DNA from: Nonomuraea fuscirosea
GTDB lineage: Bacteria; Actinomycetota; Actinomycetes; Streptosporangiales; Streptosporangiaceae
Direction of reading: 5' to 3'
Assembly: GCF_003001935.1 (NCBI RefSeq)
Contig: NZ_PVNG01000006.1
Location: 186,001-250,000 of the forward strand
DNA: 64,000 nucleotides
The position numbers were made by a program, and so were the translations under genes. Positions 47,215-55,657 of the stretch are shown here, piece after piece. The number at the start of each line of letters is the position of its first letter. Within the stretch, counting starts at the first letter, position 1. The notes below the pieces were generated by a model. It saw only the letters and a program-made list of their open reading frames with translations, ran no database searches and was not told the DNA's origin.

Positions 47215-48120
47215 GTGCAAAGACAGCAGGAGGCGCGGGACACTGGGGTGGTGTCTAGTGCTCCCTCGGCCCCCGAGAACGGGGCATCACTACTCGACCG
47301 GATCGAAGATGCGGCGCTGAACCCTAACGTCCCGCTCTCAGATGCCCTACGTGCATGTATTGCCTTGGGCGGCCGCGCAGGATCCGCCGCCCTCCGCGAA
47401 TGGGCAGGCCGTGAGCTAAACGGTTACACGGGCAAGAAAGACCTGCCAGATTACCGAATCGTGCCAGCGTCGCTATATGTGGACCACACGAACCTAGGGG
47501 GATTCAACCGAATGCCTCAACGAGTTAGCCCACAGATGCTCAGACGGGACCTTCCCGAAGGTGTGCGCGAGGTGATCGACGAGGAGGTCCGCCTGCCCGA
47601 CCCGATTAGAACTCTCGAAGGGCATGCCAACGGTCACGAGGACGATCTACGCTTCACCTTCGGCAACTCCGAGATGGTGGCACAGTTCCTTACCCGCCTC
47701 TGGCAGCAGCAAGGCGCAATTGCGTCGAATCAGGTTGTCGCAGCCATCTATTGGAAGCTCCCTCGTCCTGTGCTGCTTGGAGTGCTCGATCGAATCCGAA
47801 CAGCTCTGGTCGTACTCGTGGCAGAACTTCGTGAGGCCACTCCCACAGGCCAAGAGGTCCCCTCTCCGACCGATACAGATAACGCGCTCAAGAAGGCGGT
47901 CGGAGATATCAAGATCGACGGTGACCACAACGTGGTAACCGTCCAGATGAGTGACTCAGGTGACATAACAGCCAAGATCAAGGACTCCCCGGACAATGAA
48001 GGCGAAGCTACCAACCGAAAGGTGTGGTCTCTAGTAGGTTGGGGGATCGGAATTCTGGTCGCGATTGTGGGCGCTTATGCCGGCCTCGGCCAATGGTTGA
48101 ACTGGCCAGCACCATGGTGA
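47215..48120 (+). CDS. AbiTii-domain protein with C-terminal membrane helix (defence moron)
   Basis: A 301-aa protein on the opposite strand from the surrounding late operon. The N-terminal part SLLDRIEDAALNPNVPLSDAL, LREWAGRELNGYTGKKDLPDYRIVPASLYVD matches the AbiTii domain (PF18864) of abortive-infection proteins. The middle has the strand repeat KIDGDHNVVTVQ, and one membrane helix lies near the end (WSLVGWGIGILVAIVGAYAGLG). It fills exactly the gap between two tail genes and has lower GC than its neighbours. The GTG start is uncertain (47215, or 47248/47251 after GGAGG). Likely prophage-encoded exclusion of other phages. Confidence 0.8.
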   Translation: MQRQQEARDTGVVSSAPSAPENGASLLDRIEDAALNPNVPLSDALRACIALGGRAGSAALREWAGRELNGYTGKKDLPDYRIVPASLYVDHTNLGGFNRMPQRVSPQMLRRDLPEGVREVIDEEVRLPDPIRTLEGHANGHEDDLRFTFGNSEMVAQFLTRLWQQQGAIASNQVVAAIYWKLPRPVLLGVLDRIRTALVVLVAELREATPTGQEVPSPTDTDNALKKAVGDIKIDGDHNVVTVQMSDSGDITAKIKDSPDNEGEATNRKVWSLVGWGIGILVAIVGAYAGLGQWLNWPAPW

Positions 48121-48133
48121 ACCTGCATCAAGG

Positions 48134-49006
48134 TCACAAGTAGGAGCGGCGCGCCCGGATCGCGAGAGCTGAAGCGACCGAGGTGCCCAATGCCGTAGCG
48201 TCGACCAGGACGGCCCGCGAGTGCGGATCACCAACCGCCATGGCCGGCGTCAGGTGCAGCCATCGGAACGCCGAGCCGGGGCCGGTCGCGTTGATGTCGC
48301 CGGTCACGTCCATCCCGCCGGTCTGGTCCCACGTGTCCGTCGTGACGATCGCCGCCGTCAGCTGGCCGCAGTCGATCAGCAGATGCTCCCCAACCTGCAC
48401 CGTGCCGGTGTAGGCCACCGTCCCGCCGGTGGCCACGTCGCTCGCGGACGGCTGGACGGCGGGGCCAGTGATCCGCAGCATCGCGTCCACGATGGGGCCG
48501 GTGCTGCCCGCGAGCGGCGTGACGATCTGGCCCGCGCCCGGCACGGCTCCGGTCCACGTCGCGCCGGCCTCGTCCCGCCAGTACACCCCGGGCACCTTCA
48601 CCACGGCGGTTAGCCTGGCTATGGCCGCGCCCGGGAAGTACTCCGGCTCGCTGACCGCCTCCACCATCACGTCGGCGACGCGGACGATCGTCCCCGTCAC
48701 CCACTTCAGCGCCATGAGCCGGTGCCTCGTCCCGAGCAGCGCGCCGAGCGCCTCCAGGTTGTGCTCCATCTGCTGCGCCCCGCCGTCCACACCGGACGGC
48801 GTGAACGGGTAGATGGTGAGCGCCAGCGCCAGCGTCGTTGCCTCGTGGTCCAGGCCCAGCACCGGCAGGTCACCCGCCCGGCCGGGCACGGACAGGTTCA
48901 CCGACCGCAGCCCCGGCAGGGGGCGCCGCTTCGTGCCCTTCTTCAGGCGCCAGCACCCCGCCGGGTGGTCCAGGGGGACCCCGTCGAGGATGTACGTCGC
49001 GCCCAT
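48134..49006 (-). CDS. Distal tail protein (Dit-like)
   Basis: A 290-aa protein placed immediately after the tape measure genes, the usual Dit position. It starts YILDGVPLDHPAGCWRLKKGTKRRPLPGLRSVNLSVPGRAGDLPV, the common N-terminal segment of actinophage minor tail proteins. It forms the ring connecting tail tube and tip. The start ATG overlaps the upstream stop (TGATG); a GTG one codon earlier is possible. Confidence 0.75.
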   Translation of the reverse strand: MGATYILDGVPLDHPAGCWRLKKGTKRRPLPGLRSVNLSVPGRAGDLPVLGLDHEATTLALALTIYPFTPSGVDGGAQQMEHNLEALGALLGTRHRLMALKWVTGTIVRVADVMVEAVSEPEYFPGAAIARLTAVVKVPGVYWRDEAGATWTGAVPGAGQIVTPLAGSTGPIVDAMLRITGPAVQPSASDVATGGTVAYTGTVQVGEHLLIDCGQLTAAIVTTDTWDQTGGMDVTGDINATGPGSAFRWLHLTPAMAVGDPHSRAVLVDATALGTSVASALAIRARRSYL

Positions 49007-51204
49007 CACACCACCCCCATTGCGCTGGCCAGTTGCAGGCCGCGGTTGATCGTCTGCGAGCCCGGCTCAGCGACCGGGTTGATCACCGTCTGGTTGATGA
49101 CCACTCCCCCGCTGTGGCCCTGCCTGCCCACCGCGGCCGCCGCCGGCCTGAGCGACCCAGACAGGTCCGGGTTGAACGCGGTGGTGAGCTGCCCCGCGAT
49201 GCTGCGGGCTGTGCGCATCACCTGCCCGGCCGACTTCTGCATGCCCTGCGCCATGCCGAGCATGGTGTAGCCGCCGATCTCCGCGAACACCCTGCTCGGA
49301 CTGGAGATGCCGAGGGCCTGCCGCACCCAGTCCGGCATGATCGAGCTGAAGAAGCCGTACAGCGCGTTCTTCAGCCAGTCGTACATGGACTGGACGCCGG
49401 ACCAGATGCCGGTCATGGCGGCCTGCCCGATGCCGGACATCACGGAACCGATGTCGCCGACCGCGCGCACCAGCCCGTCCGGCAGGTCCGCGAAGAAGCC
49501 GACCAGCGTGCCGCCGATCCACTTACCGATCCCCGTCACCATGTCCGGGATGATCGAGTGGCCGATCAGCACGTCGTACAGCCAGCCGAACAGCCTCGCG
49601 ACGCTCTCCACCATCGCCGACACGATCGTGGTGACCACCTGCACGGCCGGGCCGAGCACGGTCGTCAGGGCCTGCGCCAGCACACCCACCATCGACACGA
49701 CGTGCGGCAGGACCGCGCTGGTCAGCTGCAGCAGCGGCGGCAGGAGCGGCATCACCGCCTGGAAGATCTGGATGAACGCGCCCGCGAGCTGCATCAGCAC
49801 CGGAGCGAGCACTGCCGCGAGCTGTACAGCTTGCGGCAGTATCTGCGCGCTGAACTGGGTCAGCATCGGCAACAGCGGAGCCACGGTCGGCAGCAGCGAG
49901 GAGAACGTCTGGACGAACTGCAGCAGCGTGGGCGTCAGGTCGAGCAGCGCCTTCATCAACTGCGCGCCGAACAACACCACGACCTGCGACAGCACAGGCA
50001 GGATCGGCGAGATCGCCCGGATCATGATGCCGAGGGCCTGCACCAGGACGCCGCCGAGGATCGTCGCGACCTGCCCGACCAGCGGCAGCAGCGGAGCCAG
50101 CGCCGGAACCAGCGCGGACGCGATCTGCACCACCAGGTCCACCAGCGGGCCGACCAACGGCACCAGGGCGAGCAGCAGCGCGCCGAACGCGGCGGCGACC
50201 TGCCCGACGACCGGCTGCAGCCGGACCAGCGCCGACGACAGCACCCCGGACAGGATCTGCACGACCTGCACGATCACCGGCATCAACGTCGTCGCGAGCA
50301 CGGCCGCCAGCTGCAGCAGCGGCGACAGCAGCGGAAGCACCGCGCCAGCGAGCTGGGCGACGCTGCCCAGCAGCATGGACGCCGCCGGGGTGACGGCGAC
50401 GATCGCGGACAGCAGCGACCCGGCGAGGGCCTGCACGATCATCTGCAGCGCGGACAGGACGGGCCCCATGAGCTGCGCCCCGACCTGCACCAGCCCGCCG
50501 ATGAACGGCCCGAGGATCTGCAGGATGCCGCCGACCCCGATCACGAACTGCGCGAGCAAGCCGCTGTTCGCGGCGAACGCCGACGTGATCGGGGCGAGGA
50601 ACGCCGCCACCTGGGCGGCGAAGGTACCCAGCGCCCCGGCGAGCTGCGACAGCATCGGGACGATCGCCCCGATGATCTGCTGCACGGCCGGGAGGATCGG
50701 CACGAGCACGTGCACCAGCGCCGTGGTGAACTGCCCGATGAGCGGGCTGAGCTGCTGAAACATGGCCGCGAGCTGCGGCGCGATCATCGTGGTGAAGATC
50801 GTCTGCAGGTTCCCGGCCAGCTGCACCAGCGGCTGCTCGAACGTCGCCGCAGCGGCCTTCAGGTGCATCCCCACGGTGGACGCCATCGCAGAGAACGCGA
50901 GCTGCACGTCCTCGCTTGTCGCCGCGGCGGCGATGCCGATCGCGGCGATCCCGCCGACCAGGCCGGCGAAGGCCCCGGCCGCGCCCACGGCGACGGCGGA
51001 CGCGGCCACGCCGAGCCCGGCCATCGCCGTACCGGCCACCGTGGTGGCCAGCGAGATCGCGGCGCCCGTCTTCGCGACCCTGGCCGAGGCGTCGTCGAAC
51101 TGACCGCTCATGGTGCGCAGCGCGACGACGGCCCGGCCCACGCCGGGGGTGAGGTTGTCCCGGAGGCTGATTGTGGCGAACAGGTCGCCGACGTTGAGCG
51201 CCAC
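49006..51204 (-). CDS. Tape measure protein 2
   Basis: A 732-aa hydrophobic, Ala/Leu/Val/Gly-rich protein with many repeating 10-20 residue hydrophobic blocks joined by short breaks (VLVPILPAVQQIIGAIVPML). It opens with GDLFATISLRDNLTPGVGRA and ends with GISSPSRVFAEIGGYTMLGMAQGM and VINQTVINPVAEPG. Tape measure proteins set siphovirus tail length. Paralogous to the gene at 51247 in start, end and repeat pattern. Confidence 0.85.
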   Translation of the reverse strand: MALNVGDLFATISLRDNLTPGVGRAVVALRTMSGQFDDASARVAKTGAAISLATTVAGTAMAGLGVAASAVAVGAAGAFAGLVGGIAAIGIAAAATSEDVQLAFSAMASTVGMHLKAAAATFEQPLVQLAGNLQTIFTTMIAPQLAAMFQQLSPLIGQFTTALVHVLVPILPAVQQIIGAIVPMLSQLAGALGTFAAQVAAFLAPITSAFAANSGLLAQFVIGVGGILQILGPFIGGLVQVGAQLMGPVLSALQMIVQALAGSLLSAIVAVTPAASMLLGSVAQLAGAVLPLLSPLLQLAAVLATTLMPVIVQVVQILSGVLSSALVRLQPVVGQVAAAFGALLLALVPLVGPLVDLVVQIASALVPALAPLLPLVGQVATILGGVLVQALGIMIRAISPILPVLSQVVVLFGAQLMKALLDLTPTLLQFVQTFSSLLPTVAPLLPMLTQFSAQILPQAVQLAAVLAPVLMQLAGAFIQIFQAVMPLLPPLLQLTSAVLPHVVSMVGVLAQALTTVLGPAVQVVTTIVSAMVESVARLFGWLYDVLIGHSIIPDMVTGIGKWIGGTLVGFFADLPDGLVRAVGDIGSVMSGIGQAAMTGIWSGVQSMYDWLKNALYGFFSSIMPDWVRQALGISSPSRVFAEIGGYTMLGMAQGMQKSAGQVMRTARSIAGQLTTAFNPDLSGSLRPAAAAVGRQGHSGGVVINQTVINPVAEPGSQTINRGLQLASAMGVV
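49816..49835. repeat. Element dyad copy 11
   Basis: CGCGAGC-TGTACA-GCTTGCG inside tape measure gene 2. Confidence 0.7.
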
Positions 51205-51246
51205 GATGCCTCACCTCCCGAGGAACGTCCGTGGGCGGGAGAGAGG

Positions 51247-53247
51247 TCAGGACAGGAGGCCGACCGCTGCGGCGTACTGCAGGCCCCGGTTCATCGACCG
51301 CGAGGTGGGTTCTGCCTGCGGGTAGTGGTTGTTGATCACCATGTGGATCTGGCGACCATCGCCACCGCCCCCGGCTCCGCCGCCTCCGGCCGGGACTGCC
51401 ACGCGCGGCGGCGGCGCGGCCACGGGGACCTGCGGGGCGTACGTGAGCGGCCCTGGCGCGGCCTGCTGCAGCGTGGTGGACAGCCGCGCGGCCATCTGCT
51501 GCAAGCCCTTCTGCTTGCGTGCCATGCCGTTGATCAGGCCCTGCACGTTCTGCTGGCCGATCTCGGCGAACACCTTCGACGGGCTGGAGATGCCGAAGAT
51601 GCCCTTCACCAGGTCAACCGCGCCCTTGGCGAGGTTCTTGATCGTGTCGACGAAGCTGTTCCACGCCGAGAGGAACCCGTCGCGGATGCCGGTCACCAGG
51701 TCCCGCCCAAGGGTCATCAGCTTCTCGAAGGCGTTCTTGATCGTCGTGGCGAAGGTCGTGACGCCCTTCTTGATCGTCTCGAAGGCGCCCGAGAAGTCGC
51801 CGGTCAGGAGCTTGGCGAACGCGGTCACGATGCTGATCAGCAGCGGCAGGATCGCCGTCGAGAGCTGGATCAGCGGCGGCAGGAAGGGGGTCACCGCCCC
51901 GACCACCTTGGCGAAGATCGTCGCCAGTAGCGTCAAGATCGGCGACAGAGCGTTGATCAGCTGCACCAGCGGCGGCAACAGGGCCTGAGCCAGCTGCGCA
52001 ACCACCGGCAGCAGCGGCGTGATCGCGGGCAAGATCGCTGAGAAGGCGGACAGCAGCGCGCCCGCCAGAGCCGCCGCCACCTGCCCGACCAGGGGGATGA
52101 TCGGCGTGATCGCGGGGATGAGCTGCGACGCCAGCGTGCCCACCAGCTGAGCGATGGGCGGCAGCAGCGGCAGCACAGCGGTGATCAGCTGACCGAACGC
52201 CGTAGCGATCTGCCCGACCACCGGCGTGAGCTGGACAAGCACCGGCTGCAGCGCGGCGACGATCGTCTGCGCCACCTGCGTCAGCACCGGCATCAGCGCG
52301 GTTGCCAGAGTTGCCGCGAGCTGCAGGATCGGCGGCAGAAGCGGGATCAGCGCAGCCACAATCCCGGCGAGCCCCGTGACGAGCTGGCCGATCACGGGCG
52401 CGATCTGGATCAGGACGGGACCGAGCTGCGCCGACAGGGTCGAAGCGATCAGCTGCAGGCCGGCCATCAGCGGCCCGGCCACGGTCCCGGCGAGCTGCAC
52501 GAACGCGCCCAGCAGCGGCCCGAGCGCCTGCAGCAGGCCGCCGATCCCCGTGACCAGGGTCGCCAGCAGGCCGGAGTTCTGCGACAGCGCGGCCGACACC
52601 GGCTCCAGGAAGCCGGCGAGCTGGCCACCGAACTGGCCGAGACTCCCGGCCAGGACGGACAGCATCGGCGCGACCGCCGCCACGATGCCCGAGATGGCGG
52701 GCAGCAGCGGCCCGAGCATCTGCCCGAGCCCGCCCGTGAACTGCGTGACCAGCGGCGCGAGCTGCGTGAACATTCCCTGCAGCGCCGGAGCGATCTGGGA
52801 GGAGAACATGCCCTTGAGCTGGCCAGCAGCCGCGATCAGCGGCCCCTGGAAGACGCTCGCGGCGTCCGCCAGGTCGCTCTTCACCGACTCGCCGAGCCCG
52901 GCGAAGGCGGCCTTCACCTGCGGCGCGGCCATCGCCGCCGAGATGCCGAGCTTCGCGATGCCCGCCACAGCGCCCGCGAACGCCAGCGCCAGGCCGCCGC
53001 CCACCGCGACGCCGGCCGCGCCCACCCCGGCCAGCGCCACGCTGCTCTTGGCCCCGGCCGAGACGATCGCCTGGCCGCCCTTGGCGGCCGTGGACGCCAT
53101 GCGGGTGGCGGCCAGGCCCGCGGCGATGAACGCGGCCTGGATGCCGGTCGCGTGAACCTTGATGCCAGCGGTGGCCTTGCCGAGCGGCCCCGTCATCTTG
53201 TCGCGCAGACTCAGGGTCGCGTACAGGTCACCGATCGACAGAGCCAC
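51247..53247 (-). CDS. Tape measure protein 1
   Basis: A 666-aa Ala/Leu/Val/Gly-rich protein with regular hydrophobic repeats (LLPLVGQVAAALAGALL, LAPLVTQFTGGLGQML). The start GDLYATLSLRDKMTGPLGKA, mid-late FGISSPSKVFAEIGQQNVQGLINGMA and end YPQAEPTSRSMNRGL are shared in form with the next gene. It follows the tail chaperone genes, so it is the canonical tape measure. Having a second copy directly downstream is unusual. Confidence 0.85.
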   Translation of the reverse strand: MALSIGDLYATLSLRDKMTGPLGKATAGIKVHATGIQAAFIAAGLAATRMASTAAKGGQAIVSAGAKSSVALAGVGAAGVAVGGGLALAFAGAVAGIAKLGISAAMAAPQVKAAFAGLGESVKSDLADAASVFQGPLIAAAGQLKGMFSSQIAPALQGMFTQLAPLVTQFTGGLGQMLGPLLPAISGIVAAVAPMLSVLAGSLGQFGGQLAGFLEPVSAALSQNSGLLATLVTGIGGLLQALGPLLGAFVQLAGTVAGPLMAGLQLIASTLSAQLGPVLIQIAPVIGQLVTGLAGIVAALIPLLPPILQLAATLATALMPVLTQVAQTIVAALQPVLVQLTPVVGQIATAFGQLITAVLPLLPPIAQLVGTLASQLIPAITPIIPLVGQVAAALAGALLSAFSAILPAITPLLPVVAQLAQALLPPLVQLINALSPILTLLATIFAKVVGAVTPFLPPLIQLSTAILPLLISIVTAFAKLLTGDFSGAFETIKKGVTTFATTIKNAFEKLMTLGRDLVTGIRDGFLSAWNSFVDTIKNLAKGAVDLVKGIFGISSPSKVFAEIGQQNVQGLINGMARKQKGLQQMAARLSTTLQQAAPGPLTYAPQVPVAAPPPRVAVPAGGGGAGGGGDGRQIHMVINNHYPQAEPTSRSMNRGLQYAAAVGLLS
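51500..51519. repeat. Element dyad copy 12
   Basis: TGCAAGC-CCTTCT-GCTTGCG inside tape measure gene 1. Confidence 0.75.
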
Positions 53248-53274
53248 GGGTCACCTCCCCGGATAGTCGCTTGT

Positions 53275-53294
53275 CGCCAGCGGTATGGATTGCG
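53275..53294. repeat. Element dyad copy 13
   Basis: CGCCAGC-GGTATG-GATTGCG between the tail chaperone stop and tape measure 1 SD; one base of the right arm differs. Confidence 0.75.
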
Positions 53295-53302
53295 TGATCT
53301 GG

Positions 53303-53683
53303 TCAGCCGCGTACGCGGCGCGACCGGCTGGCCGCCTTGTCCGGGGGAGGGGCGAACTGGCGGGCCAGCCGCGTGTCAGCGGAGAGGAGGCCGACAATCC
53401 GGGTGCGGAGCCACCGCCAGGAGCGGTGCTGCAGCAGGCCCGGCTCGTCGAGGTCGATCCCGTAGTGGCTGTGCAGGTCGGCCTCGATCAGGTCCCAGTG
53501 GGTCAGGAGCTTTTCCCACGTGATGTCCGAGCCTGCCGGGACCGGCTCGTACCACTCGTAGAGCCCCGTGACCGGGTCGTACTCGCCGCCGCCTCGGAGG
53601 CTGCCCGGTCCGGGGCCATGGCTTCCGGGACACCACCGGCGTCCCAGAAGCGCATCGCGGTGTCCAGGTCGGCCGCGATCCAC
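53303..53683 (-). CDS. Tail assembly chaperone C-terminal extension (GT-type, -1 frame)
   Basis: Open frame overlapping the 3' third of the upstream chaperone in the -1 frame. Its conserved part is GGGEYDPVTGLYEWYEPVPAGSDITWEKLL, then LIEADLHSHYGIDLDEPGLLQHRSWRWLRTRIVGLL, typical of the T part of actinophage tail chaperones. It has no plausible start of its own, so it is probably made by ribosomal frameshifting within 53503-53683. I do not see an unambiguous heptamer slippery site; the CCCCGG region near 53615 is one option. Confidence 0.7.
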   Translation of the reverse strand: MDRGRPGHRDALLGRRWCPGSHGPGPGSLRGGGEYDPVTGLYEWYEPVPAGSDITWEKLLTHWDLIEADLHSHYGIDLDEPGLLQHRSWRWLRTRIVGLLSADTRLARQFAPPPDKAASRSRRVRG

Positions 53684-53982
53684 AGGAACGCGGTCACGCC
53701 GCAGTGCTTGATCTTCGGCCAGGACACCTTGTCGGCCACCAGCGCGTCATAGACCGGGCCGAGGCACCGCTTGTAGAGGTCGGTCTCCTCGTCGTCGTCC
53801 AGGTCGGCCAGGTCCGACAGGTCGGTCTGCTGGCCGGCCGCCGCCGCGACACCGGCCTGCATGAGCCTCTGGCACAGCAGGCCGGTTTCCGCGTCCGGCG
53901 CTGGGATGGTGTACTCGCTGCCGCTGACCGGCAGCGTGAGGGTGTCGTCGAAAAACTCGTCGAGGGCCTTGAGCTTCGCCAT
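53503..53982 (-). CDS. Tail assembly chaperone (G-type)
   Basis: A 159-aa protein between tail tube and tape measure genes. The N-terminal KALDEFFDDTLTLPVSGSEYTIPAPDAETGLLCQRLM is the typical first half; the end is a low-complexity Ser/Arg tail, as expected if most function comes from the frameshifted product. Chaperones coat the tape measure during tail assembly. ATG at 53982. Confidence 0.8.
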   Translation of the reverse strand: MAKLKALDEFFDDTLTLPVSGSEYTIPAPDAETGLLCQRLMQAGVAAAAGQQTDLSDLADLDDDEETDLYKRCLGPVYDALVADKVSWPKIKHCGVTAFLWIAADLDTAMRFWDAGGVPEAMAPDRAASEAAASTTRSRGSTSGTSRSRQARTSRGKSS

Positions 53983-53985
53983 GAG

Positions 53986-54456
53986 TTATGCCGCCACCGG
54001 GTTGTCGATCTCGGTGGGCTTGCCCTGGCCGAGCAGTTCGCACTCGAACGGCTCCAGGTCGGTGGTCTCGCCACCGGCACCCTTGTAGTCGACCGCGGCT
54101 CGGCCCTCGTACGCGTCCGGGCTGCCGTCGCGCCGGTACCAGCGGACGTGCACGTCAGCGCCGGGGCCGACGACGTGGCCGGCCTGGCGCAGGAACTCCT
54201 GGCCGGGGTCAGGCACGAACGCGGGGGCGTCGGCGTCCCGCTTCCGGTTGCCGTTGAGGGTCAGCGTCCACCCGCGCTGGGTGACGACCTGGCTGGCCCA
54301 GCCGTCGCCGTCGAAGTCCGAGTCGTCCTCGGTCTCGGTGTTGATCTCCTCGGCGAATTCCGTCAGGCCCTTCACGGGCGTCCAGGTCGGCACAGCCGGG
54401 GTGGCTGTGTTGACCTCGACGACCCAGTCCTTGGCGAGGAGGCTGCGCAGCGTCAT
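53986..54456 (-). CDS. Major tail tube protein
   Basis: A 156-aa beta-rich protein: AKDWVVEVNTATPAVPTWTPVKGLTEFAEEINTETEDDSDFDGDGWASQVVTQRGWTLTLNG, the tail tube fold signature. It polymerises to form the siphovirus tail. ATG 54456 with AAGGAG upstream; an earlier in-frame codon lies within the spacer carrying dyad copy 14. Four bases separate it from the chaperone gene. Confidence 0.85.
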   Translation of the reverse strand: MTLRSLLAKDWVVEVNTATPAVPTWTPVKGLTEFAEEINTETEDDSDFDGDGWASQVVTQRGWTLTLNGNRKRDADAPAFVPDPGQEFLRQAGHVVGPGADVHVRWYRRDGSPDAYEGRAAVDYKGAGGETTDLEPFECELLGQGKPTEIDNPVAA

Positions 54457-54487
54457 CTCATCTCCTTGTGAGCGCATGCCGGAATGC

Positions 54488-54507
54488 CGCCAGCACTATT
54501 GCTTGCG
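54488..54507. repeat. Element dyad copy 14
   Basis: CGCCAGC-ACTATT-GCTTGCG in the spacer upstream of the tail tube gene. Confidence 0.85.
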
Positions 54508-54531
54508 GCAAGGGGAAAAGGGGGTCGGGGA

Positions 54532-54987
54532 TCAGTCCCGGTGGGTGGAGGGGCGGACGCACATCAGCTCGTAGCTGTCGGCGCGCTCCACTCGGCCGGA
54601 GCCGTCCCGCGTGTGCGGGGACACGATGCGCCGCTGAGCCAGCAGCACCATCACGCCGGTCGAGAGGCGGTGCTCGGCCAGGCCGTGAACCGCGTTGAAC
54701 ACGGCGTCGGCCAGGTCGTCAGCCACGCGCGGGTCCGCGCCGCCCCGCACTCGGACCTGCACCAGCACGGAGCTGTCGGTCTGCTCGACGTCGTCGCCGC
54801 CCTGGCCGAGCCCGTACGTCGCCAGCGAGATCGCCAGGTCCGGCGTCGTCGGCAGGCCGCCCAGCGTGATCGCGGTCTGCGCCGCGGTGTAGACACCTTC
54901 GGGGTTCCAGTCGCCCGCGCCCGCGTCCTCCAGGAGCTGCCCGAGCCCTTCCAGGAGTTGCCGGGTCCATCCCTGCGGCGGCGTCAC
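54532..54987 (-). CDS. Tail terminator protein
   Basis: A 151-aa protein in the tail terminator position, just before the tail tube. Segments include GVYTAAQTAITLGGLPTTPDLAISLATYG and a late strand block ERADSYELMCVRPS. Such proteins cap the tail tube and join it to the head. 4-base overlap with upstream gene. Confidence 0.75.
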   Translation of the reverse strand: MTPPQGWTRQLLEGLGQLLEDAGAGDWNPEGVYTAAQTAITLGGLPTTPDLAISLATYGLGQGGDDVEQTDSSVLVQVRVRGGADPRVADDLADAVFNAVHGLAEHRLSTGVMVLLAQRRIVSPHTRDGSGRVERADSYELMCVRPSTHRD

Positions 54988-55346
54988 CGGAACAGCTCCT
55001 TGAGCTGCTGCGCGAGCAGGGCCCGCACCTGCGCGGCTTCCTCTTCGAGCGCCGTCTCCAGGTACTTGGCCTGCCGTCCGGGCGCGTGCTGCCAGGTCAG
55101 CTCCTCGTGCTGCCTGATCGCGTACGGCTGGTCGTAGGACACGTAGGCGCGCATCTCGCCTCGATCCACTGACGCGTTGCCGGAGTTCTGCAGGTGGCCT
55201 TCCTGGAGCGGAACCCGCGTGTTCGACACGGACAGCACGTGCAGCGCGCCGTCCTTGAGCGCCCGCGCGGACACCGTCTTGGTCTCCTCCGTGAACGCGG
55301 CCGGGTTGAGATGCAGGTCCAAATCGACGTCGATGCCGTCTCTCAC
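54984..55346 (-). CDS. HK97 gp10-like neck/minor capsid protein
   Basis: A 120-aa protein: long N-terminal strand-helix, VPLQEGHLQNSGNASVDRGEMRAYVSYDQPYAIRQHEELTWQHAPGRQAKYLETALEEEA. The PLxxG-L-xxS...YAxxxHE...KYLE-A pattern is typical of gp10-like neck proteins. Part of the head-tail connector run with 4-base overlaps on both sides. Confidence 0.8.
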   Translation of the reverse strand: MRDGIDVDLDLHLNPAAFTEETKTVSARALKDGALHVLSVSNTRVPLQEGHLQNSGNASVDRGEMRAYVSYDQPYAIRQHEELTWQHAPGRQAKYLETALEEEAAQVRALLAQQLKELFR

Positions 55347-55657
55347 TTCAGCGCCACCTCCACATGATCAGGCGTCGGCAGGCCGCCGCCGTCGCGGGTA
55401 AGGGACGTGATGGCCGTGCTCGCGCGACCGTTGACCGTGACCCGGCTGCCGGGCGGGCACACCACGCCGGGCCGGAAGTAGACCGTCGTGTCGGACACGA
55501 CCTCCGAGCCGGAGGCGTCGCGGACGAGCTGCCGCTTGTCGTCGGCCAGGCACGAGTGGGTCTCCGGCGGGCCGTACACCGGCCCGTACGCTCCCTCTCC
55601 GGTCAGCGGCTCCACCACCGCCTCGTGGCGGAACATGAAGTCCGGGATGGCGGTCAC
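55343..55657 (-). CDS. Head-tail stopper (head completion) protein
   Basis: A 104-aa beta-rich protein: YGPVYGPPETHSCLADDKRQLVRDASGSEVVSDTTVYFRPG, then PPGSRVTVNGRASTAITSLTRDGGGLPTPDHVEVAL. This matches the actinophage head closure class that plugs the portal channel. 4-base overlaps with flanking genes. Confidence 0.8.
   Translation of the reverse strand: MTAIPDFMFRHEAVVEPLTGEGAYGPVYGPPETHSCLADDKRQLVRDASGSEVVSDTTVYFRPGVVCPPGSRVTVNGRASTAITSLTRDGGGLPTPDHVEVALK

Noticed and set aside
48838..51930. 1030-codon + strand frame opposite the tape measure genes
   Set aside because: Asp/Arg/His/Gln-rich antisense of hydrophobic repeat codons; no start signals or family.
53988..54471. Plus-strand frames opposite the tail tube gene
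   Set aside because: Shadow frames; the minus gene has a strong SD and a known family.
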